From Nitriliruptoraceae bacterium (GTDB lineage Bacteria; Actinomycetota; Nitriliruptoria; Nitriliruptorales; Nitriliruptoraceae): a stretch of DNA of 10,210 bases. Under the pieces are notes generated by a model. That model ran no database searches. It was not told where the DNA came from and was given only the letters and a program-made list of their open reading frames with translations. Numbering within the stretch: position 1 is the first letter of the stretch; every line of letters starts with the position of its first letter. A program made the translations under genes and the position numbers. The DNA is taken from contig SKTG01000077.1 in assembly GCA_007118045.1 (NCBI GenBank), forward strand, positions 1 through 10,210, read 5' to 3'. Shown in pieces: positions 6,339 to 10,210 of this stretch.

Positions 6339-7976
6339 TCAGGTCGTCTCGAGGTCGCGCCGGCGGAACGCGAGCAGGCCGATCGCCGCGGCGCCGACCG
6401 CGATGGCGCTCAGCGTGAGCAGCGGGAGCGCTCGCACGGTCTCGGTCGGCACCTCGGCGGGGTGAGCGAAGGGAGAGAGCTCGAGCACGGCCTCCGGCAG
6501 GTCGAGCATCGGCCCGAAGGTGCCGACGACGAGGCCGTACGCGACGATGATCCATGCGCCGGCAACCGCTCTGGGGAGCGCGCCGAGGAGCAGCACCGCG
6601 ATCCCGAGCACGACCCAGACGGCGGGGACCTGGTTGAGGTGGGCGAGGGCGAGGTCCGGGATGTGGTGGGTGTCACCCGTCACGAGTACCGCACCAAAAC
6701 CGGTCGCCAACCCGGTGACGGCCATGATGCTCACGACGCCGACGGTCGTCACGACGAGGTTCGTGGCGAGCCAGGTGATGCGACCCACCGGCGCCGCCAG
6801 CAGCGGCTCGGCACGGCCGCTCGTCTCCTCGCCGCGAAGGCTCTGGACGGCGGTGACCGCGTACGCGCCACCCAGGAAGGCCATGAAGGTGGCCATGTAC
6901 GCGAGGTAGCCGTCAACGAGGTCGTCGGCACCGAACAGCTCGGTGAAGGCTCCGGGGAGATCGAGGAACGCATCGGTGAGCGCATCGGTGTAGGCGCCGA
7001 AGGCCAGCCCGCCGATGGCCAACGCCGCCCCCCACCCGATCATGTTGCCCCGCTGGAGACGGACGGCGAGTCCGACTGGCGTCCCGAGGCGCGCCGAGGC
7101 CTCGTGAGCGCCCGGTCGGGTCGCGACGAGGCTGGCGCCGAGATCGCGACGGGCCGCCAGCAGGTGGCCGAGCGCGATGGTCGAGACGGCGAAGACGATG
7201 GACAGGGCCAGCGGCCACCACCGGTCGAGGACGAACGGGGCTGTCTGCTGAGCCCAGGCGAGCGGCGACAGCCAGGAGAGGGCCGTGCCTCCCTCCGCCG
7301 CCATGTCGCCGCCCGCTCGGACGAGGAAGGCCGCGCCGAGCACGGCGCCGGCCATCCCCGCGGCTGCGCGCGGGTACTGGCTCAGTTGGGCCGTGACCGT
7401 CGCCACGCCGGCGAACGCGATGCCGGTCGCGGCCAACCCCACGGCGAAGACCAGCGAGCCCGCGGTGGCGAACCCTGCGATACCGACCATGGCGACGCCG
7501 ACGACCACGGCGGCGACCAGGTTGGTGATGACCGCGAGGATCAACGTCGCTGTGAGGGGCGCCGCACGGCCCACGACGTTCGCGCGGATCAGCTCGGCCC
7601 GTCCCGTCTGTTCCTCCAGCCGGGTGTGACGCACGACGAGCAGGATGTTCATCAACGCGGCGATGATCGCGAAGTAGAGCCCGTAGCCGTTGGCGACGAA
7701 GCGCTCGAAGCTCGGCTCGTCGAACCCGTATCCGGGTCCGATGAGCAGCCGTCCCACGGGGTCGGCGAAGAGCTGCGTGGCGCTGCGCAGCTCCTCCTCG
7801 GTGGCGGCCACGCTCGGCAGGGCCACGGCGAGGTAGACGACGAAGAGACCGAGGCCGCCCGTCCAGGCGGGCAGCTTGATGCGATCGCGACGGAGGAGGA
7901 AGCGGACCAACGTGCCGACACCGGCCAGGCGGTCGGACCGGCTGGTCGTGCTCGACGGGGACGCGTCCGCCGGCAT
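6339..7976 (-). CDS. large ABC-2 type exporter permease (TnrB3-like, COG3559 type)
   Basis: This 545-residue permease has about twelve hydrophobic segments arranged as two similar six-helix halves, as expected for the 'exporter of polyketide antibiotics'-like ABC-2 permeases of actinobacteria. The repeated cytoplasmic motif RLEEQTGRAELIRANVVGR (first half) and RGEETSGRAEPLLAAPVGR (second half) marks the duplication. Start ATG 7976 lies only 2 nt after the ATPase stop (TGA-CC-ATG), so translation is probably coupled. It should pair with the ATPase to export a hydrophobic compound or drug; the substrate cannot be deduced. The divergent TetR regulator suggests induction by such a compound. The open frame continues upstream to 8546 but that is the shadow of the ATPase. 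Confidence 0.9.
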   Translation of the reverse strand: MPADASPSSTTSRSDRLAGVGTLVRFLLRRDRIKLPAWTGGLGLFVVYLAVALPSVAATEEELRSATQLFADPVGRLLIGPGYGFDEPSFERFVANGYGLYFAIIAALMNILLVVRHTRLEEQTGRAELIRANVVGRAAPLTATLILAVITNLVAAVVVGVAMVGIAGFATAGSLVFAVGLAATGIAFAGVATVTAQLSQYPRAAAGMAGAVLGAAFLVRAGGDMAAEGGTALSWLSPLAWAQQTAPFVLDRWWPLALSIVFAVSTIALGHLLAARRDLGASLVATRPGAHEASARLGTPVGLAVRLQRGNMIGWGAALAIGGLAFGAYTDALTDAFLDLPGAFTELFGADDLVDGYLAYMATFMAFLGGAYAVTAVQSLRGEETSGRAEPLLAAPVGRITWLATNLVVTTVGVVSIMAVTGLATGFGAVLVTGDTHHIPDLALAHLNQVPAVWVVLGIAVLLLGALPRAVAGAWIIVAYGLVVGTFGPMLDLPEAVLELSPFAHPAEVPTETVRALPLLTLSAIAVGAAAIGLLAFRRRDLETT

Positions 7977-7978
7977 GG

Positions 7979-8893
7979 TCAGCGTGCGCTGTCGGAGGAG
8001 GGAGCGTCGGTCTCGTCGCCGTAGTGACGCATCAACAGCTGCTCGAGCGTCGGCGGGTGTGCGACGATCGAGCGCACGCCCAGCGGGGCGAGCGCGCGGA
8101 CGGTGTCGTCGACGTGATCGCCCTCGACCTCGAAGCGGAACTGCCCGTCGAGCTCGCGAAGGTCGTGGACACCCGCCAGCCGCTCGAGCGCGTGGGCGGA
8201 CTCCGCGGTCTCGACGGTGATCGTGATGCGGTGCAGGTGGCGGAGCTCGGCGAGCGACCCGGACTCCACGATGCGTCCCTGGCGGATGATGGAGACGCGG
8301 TCGGCGAGCGCTTCGACCTGCGCGAGGACGTGGCTCGAGAGCAGCACCGTCCGCCCGGCCTCCTTGATGTCGCGGATGCACTCCTGGAAGACCGCTTCCA
8401 TCAGCGGGTCCAACCCGGCGGTGGGCTCGTCGAGCAGCAGCAGCTCCACCTCGGATGCGAGTGCGGAGATGAGCGCGACCTTCTGACGGTTCCCCTTCGA
8501 GTAGGTCCGTCCCTTCTTGGTCGGGTCGAGGTCGAACCGCTCGCACAGCTCATCGCGACGCGTCCGGTCGAAGCGCCCACGCAGCCGGGCGAACAGATCG
8601 ATCGCCTCGCCGCCGGTCAGGTTCGGCCACAGCTCCACGTCCCCTGGGACGTAGGCCAGGCGGCGGTGCAGCGTCACGGCATCCGCCCACGGATCACCGT
8701 CGAAGAGGCGGGCGCGGCCGCTGTCGGCCCGCAACAGACCGAGCAGCACACGGATCGCCGTCGACTTCCCGGCACCGTTCGGCCCGAGGAAGCCGTGGAC
8801 CTCGCCCTCGGTCACCGAGAGCTCGAGGCCGTCGAGCGCCCGCGTCGAGCCGAAGGTCTTGACCAGCCCTTCGGTGGTGATCACGTGCGCCAT
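7979..8893 (-). CDS. ABC exporter ATPase subunit
   Basis: This 304-residue ATPase drives the permease encoded just downstream. Walker A is GPNGAGKST (37-45), the signature is a divergent YSKGNRQK (131-138), Walker B is LLLLDEPTAGLD (151-162), and the switch histidine is H188 in LSSHVL. At the Q-loop position the sequence reads YVPGD, without the usual glutamine; together with SKGNR this is a pattern I associate with this ATPase group. A C-terminal extension of about 90 residues follows, as in drug-exporter ATPases. ATG 8893 is chosen with GTG 8899 as an alternative; upstream there is a G-rich stretch but no perfect ribosome site. The gene is divergent from the TetR-family gene across a 109-bp gap containing operator-like sites. 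Confidence 0.92.
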   Translation of the reverse strand: MAHVITTEGLVKTFGSTRALDGLELSVTEGEVHGFLGPNGAGKSTAIRVLLGLLRADSGRARLFDGDPWADAVTLHRRLAYVPGDVELWPNLTGGEAIDLFARLRGRFDRTRRDELCERFDLDPTKKGRTYSKGNRQKVALISALASEVELLLLDEPTAGLDPLMEAVFQECIRDIKEAGRTVLLSSHVLAQVEALADRVSIIRQGRIVESGSLAELRHLHRITITVETAESAHALERLAGVHDLRELDGQFRFEVEGDHVDDTVRALAPLGVRSIVAHPPTLEQLLMRHYGDETDAPSSDSAR

Positions 8894-8911
8894 CGCCACC
8901 CCACCACTTCA

Positions 8912-8927
8912 CTTGCCGACCGACAAG
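8912..8927. promoter_or_regulatory. operator-like site O1 for the TetR-family regulator
   Basis: CTTGCCGACCGACAAG is an imperfect palindrome (outer CTTG/CAAG, inner CG/CG; 12 of 16 positions symmetric). It lies 19 bp upstream of the ATPase start, probably overlapping the ATPase transcription start. It matches site O2 read on the other strand at 13 of 16 positions. Confidence 0.6.
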
Positions 8928-8953
8928 CAAGCACCTCGCTAGCCGGTCGTCAA
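8925..8953 (-). promoter_or_regulatory. possible promoter of the ABC exporter genes
   Basis: On the - strand TTGACG (8953-8948) is a good -35 box, followed after 17 bp by TTGCTT (8930-8925), a weak -10. Transcription would begin near 8918, inside O1. The position suits repression by the TetR protein, but the -10 is poor. Confidence 0.3.
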
Positions 8954-8954
8954 G
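8939..8954. promoter_or_regulatory. operator-like site O2 for the TetR-family regulator
   Basis: On the - strand this reads CTTGACGACCGGCTAG, matching O1 at 13 of 16 bases. The two sites are inverted relative to each other, with centres 27 bp apart. A 12-bp arm of each (8911-8922 and 8944-8955) is complementary at 11 of 12 positions. Confidence 0.55.
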
Positions 8955-9002
8955 TAGACTCGCGTCGCGGGAACGACGCGGCGGGTCGGTGGGAACTGGC
9001 AC

Positions 9003-9554
9003 ATGGACCACGAACAGCGGACGGACGGTCGGACGACCGATATGCGTGAGCGCATCGTTGACGTCGCCACGGAACGGTTCGCTGCCAAGGGGTTCGCGGC
9101 CACCAGCCTGCAGGACATCGCGGACCGGCTCGGGGTCACCAAGGCGGCGCTCTACTACCACTTCCGTCGCAAGGACGACCTGATCGCCGAGGTGCTGGCT
9201 CCGATGGTCGTCGATGTCGAGGACTGGTTCCGGCGGGTGGAGGAGCGGCACCCGCCCCCGCGCGAGGCGCTGGAGTCCTACTTCGAGGTCGTGCAACGTC
9301 ACGGGGCGGTGCTGGCGGCGATCGCTCGCGACCCGGCCGCGTTGGAGGCCGGGGACACCGCCGTCCACGTCGCGCGGTGGGGCCAGCGGGTCCAGACGGT
9401 GCTGGCCGGTGCGGACGCGACCCTGGAGGAGCGCGTGTGCACCACCGTCGCGATCGTGGGGCTCGCGCGTACCGTCAGCCTGTTCCCGGATGCCGAGGTG
9501 GACGAGCTCCGCAGGATCGCGGTGGATGCCGCGCTCCGCGCGCTGCGTGTCTGA
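9003..9554 (+). CDS. TetR/AcrR-family transcriptional repressor
   Basis: This 183-residue regulator has an N-terminal helix-turn-helix at about 16-62: MRERIVDVATERFAAKGF, then TSLQDIADRLGVTKAALYYHF with the typical recognition helix ending in YYHF, and RRKDDL. The rest is the helical ligand-binding and dimerisation domain, too variable to predict a ligand. ATG 9003 has GGGA 8 nt upstream; ATG 9042 (M14, just before the HTH) is an alternative. The gene is transcribed away from the exporter pair, and two similar operator-like sites lie between them. The inferred role is repression of its own gene and of the ABC exporter until an effector, probably the exported compound, binds. Confidence 0.92.
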   Translation: MDHEQRTDGRTTDMRERIVDVATERFAAKGFAATSLQDIADRLGVTKAALYYHFRRKDDLIAEVLAPMVVDVEDWFRRVEERHPPPREALESYFEVVQRHGAVLAAIARDPAALEAGDTAVHVARWGQRVQTVLAGADATLEERVCTTVAIVGLARTVSLFPDAEVDELRRIAVDAALRALRV

Positions 9555-9555
9555 C

Positions 9556-9572
9556 GGGCCAATGAACGGCCC
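9556..9572 (+). terminator. short hairpin after the TetR gene
   Basis: GGGCC (9556-9560) pairs with GGCCC (9568-9572) around a 7-nt loop, starting 2 nt after the TetR stop. There is no T-run. It is a weak candidate terminator. Confidence 0.3.
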
Positions 9573-9740
9573 CGGACGGGACCGATCGCGCCGGGATGCC
9601 GGGGTCGCGACGTTCGTCATCACGCGGTGGTCGGTCAACGGGGAACGGTCGCCGGGGCGACACCAGCGATCCGGTCGCCCGTTCGGGAGGTCGGCCCAAG
9701 GTCCACGTTTCGGGCCGTGGTGCCGTCGGATGGAGGTGTC

Positions 9741-9887
9741 ATGATGGGATCGCGGACCGTCCGAGGCGTTCGAACCGCGACCCGTTGCGTCATCGCACCG
9801 TGCGGTCGGAGCTGCCGGGAAACCGGACGTCGGCGTGTCACGCGTCGGTGTGAGCGACAGCGATGCGAGTGGGAGGCGAGCTCATGA
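9741..9887 (+). CDS. possible small Arg/Cys-rich ORF upstream of the BrkB-like gene
   Basis: A 48-codon frame starts at ATG 9741 or ATG 9744, with GGAGG at 9732-9736 (4 or 7 nt upstream). Its TGA overlaps the start of the next gene as ATGA. The peptide is rich in Arg and Cys (MMGSRTVRGVRTATRCVIAP at the N-terminus) and resembles no family I know. Against it, only about two thirds of its third codon positions are G or C, lower than in real genes here. It could be a leader peptide giving translational coupling, or a chance frame. The remaining bases from 9573 to 9740 show nothing I can identify. Confidence 0.25.
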   Translation: MMGSRTVRGVRTATRCVIAPCGRSCRETGRRRVTRRCERQRCEWEASS

Positions 9888-10210
9888 CCACGGACGAGCT
9901 CCAGGCCGGCCGGACAGCCGACGCGCCTTCGGAGTTGGGTGCCACCGGCTGGAAGGCAGCAGCGACGCGCGTGGTCGCCGAGCTGAAGCGAGATCACGTG
10001 TCCCTCCTGGCCGCCGGGGTGGCGTTCAAGGCGCTGTTGGCCCTGTTCCCGGCCCTGCTGGCTGCGGTCAGCATCTGGGGCCTCGTGGCCAGCCCTGAGC
10101 AGATGACCCAACAGCTGTCGGGTCTCCTCGGCGCGTTGCCGGACGATGCCTCCCAGATCCTCGAGGATCAGCTGACGACCATCGCGGAGGGTGCGACCGG
10201 AACCCTCACG
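9884..10210 (+). CDS. YihY/BrkB-family membrane protein (5' part)
   Basis: The first 109 codons are present and the gene runs off the end of the window. After a hydrophilic N-terminus of about 40 residues comes HVSLLAAGVAFKALLALFPA, the hallmark first membrane helix of YihY/BrkB (UPF0761) proteins, continuing through LLAAVSIWGLVASPEQ. The downstream segment with LLGALPDDASQILEDQL is the usual amphipathic loop. The family (about 280-350 residues, six helices) was once called ribonuclease BN by mistake; its transport or other function is unsettled. Where many relatives have Tyr (VAFYALLALFP) this one has Lys (VAFKALLALFP). ATG 9884 has a strong GGGAGG 7 nt upstream. It is separated from the TetR gene by 329 bp and is probably transcribed on its own. 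Confidence 0.88.
   Translation, partial: MTTDELQAGRTADAPSELGATGWKAAATRVVAELKRDHVSLLAAGVAFKALLALFPALLAAVSIWGLVASPEQMTQQLSGLLGALPDDASQILEDQLTTIAEGATGTLT

Noticed and set aside
6462..8024. Long + strand open frame (520 codons) opposite the exporter permease
   Set aside because: It is antisense to a clear permease with membrane helices and motifs; its product is Arg/Glu/Gly-rich without a recognisable fold, as expected of a shadow frame in high-GC DNA.

Overview
The window is a very GC-rich chromosomal segment with GC-ending codons, GTG as well as ATG starts, and many open frames on the wrong strand. It most resembles a high-GC actinobacterium. The cysteine-paired SLH-like repeats fused to a C40 peptidase, a SKGNR-type ABC ATPase with a large ABC-2 permease, and a DesK/NarL-type two-component pair all fit that. 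Placement near Nitriliruptoria/Euzebya-like lineages is a guess. No mobile element, RNA gene or CRISPR array was seen.

Left part (+ strand): the 3' end of a SnoaL-like protein (2-340), a DUF3995-type membrane protein (391-831), a 475-bp leader with hairpins, and a secreted SLH-like/NlpC-P60 cell-wall hydrolase (1307-2374). A gap of 234 bp between convergent genes holds a perfect 12-bp inverted repeat and short tandem repeats.

Centre (- strand): a four-gene operon, transcribed from about 6145 down to 2609. It encodes a CPBP (CAAX-type) intramembrane protease, a histidine kinase, a NarL-family response regulator and an SRPBCC-like protein. All three junctions are 4-bp start/stop overlaps (GTGA, ATGA, GTGA), so the four products are probably made together.

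Right part: an ABC exporter pair on the - strand (ATPase 7979-8893, permease 6339-7976) faces a divergent TetR-family regulator (9003-9554). The intergenic gap holds two closely matching 16-bp operator-like sites in opposite orientation, so the TetR protein very likely controls both its own gene and the exporter. The window ends inside a YihY/BrkB-family membrane protein (from 9884), preceded by a possible small ORF whose stop overlaps its start.

The overall theme is envelope biology: wall hydrolysis, membrane proteolysis, membrane sensing and regulated export. I found no clear evidence of a wholly new system. The most notable items are the fully overlapping protease/two-component/SRPBCC operon, the twin TetR operators and the structured leader of the hydrolase gene.
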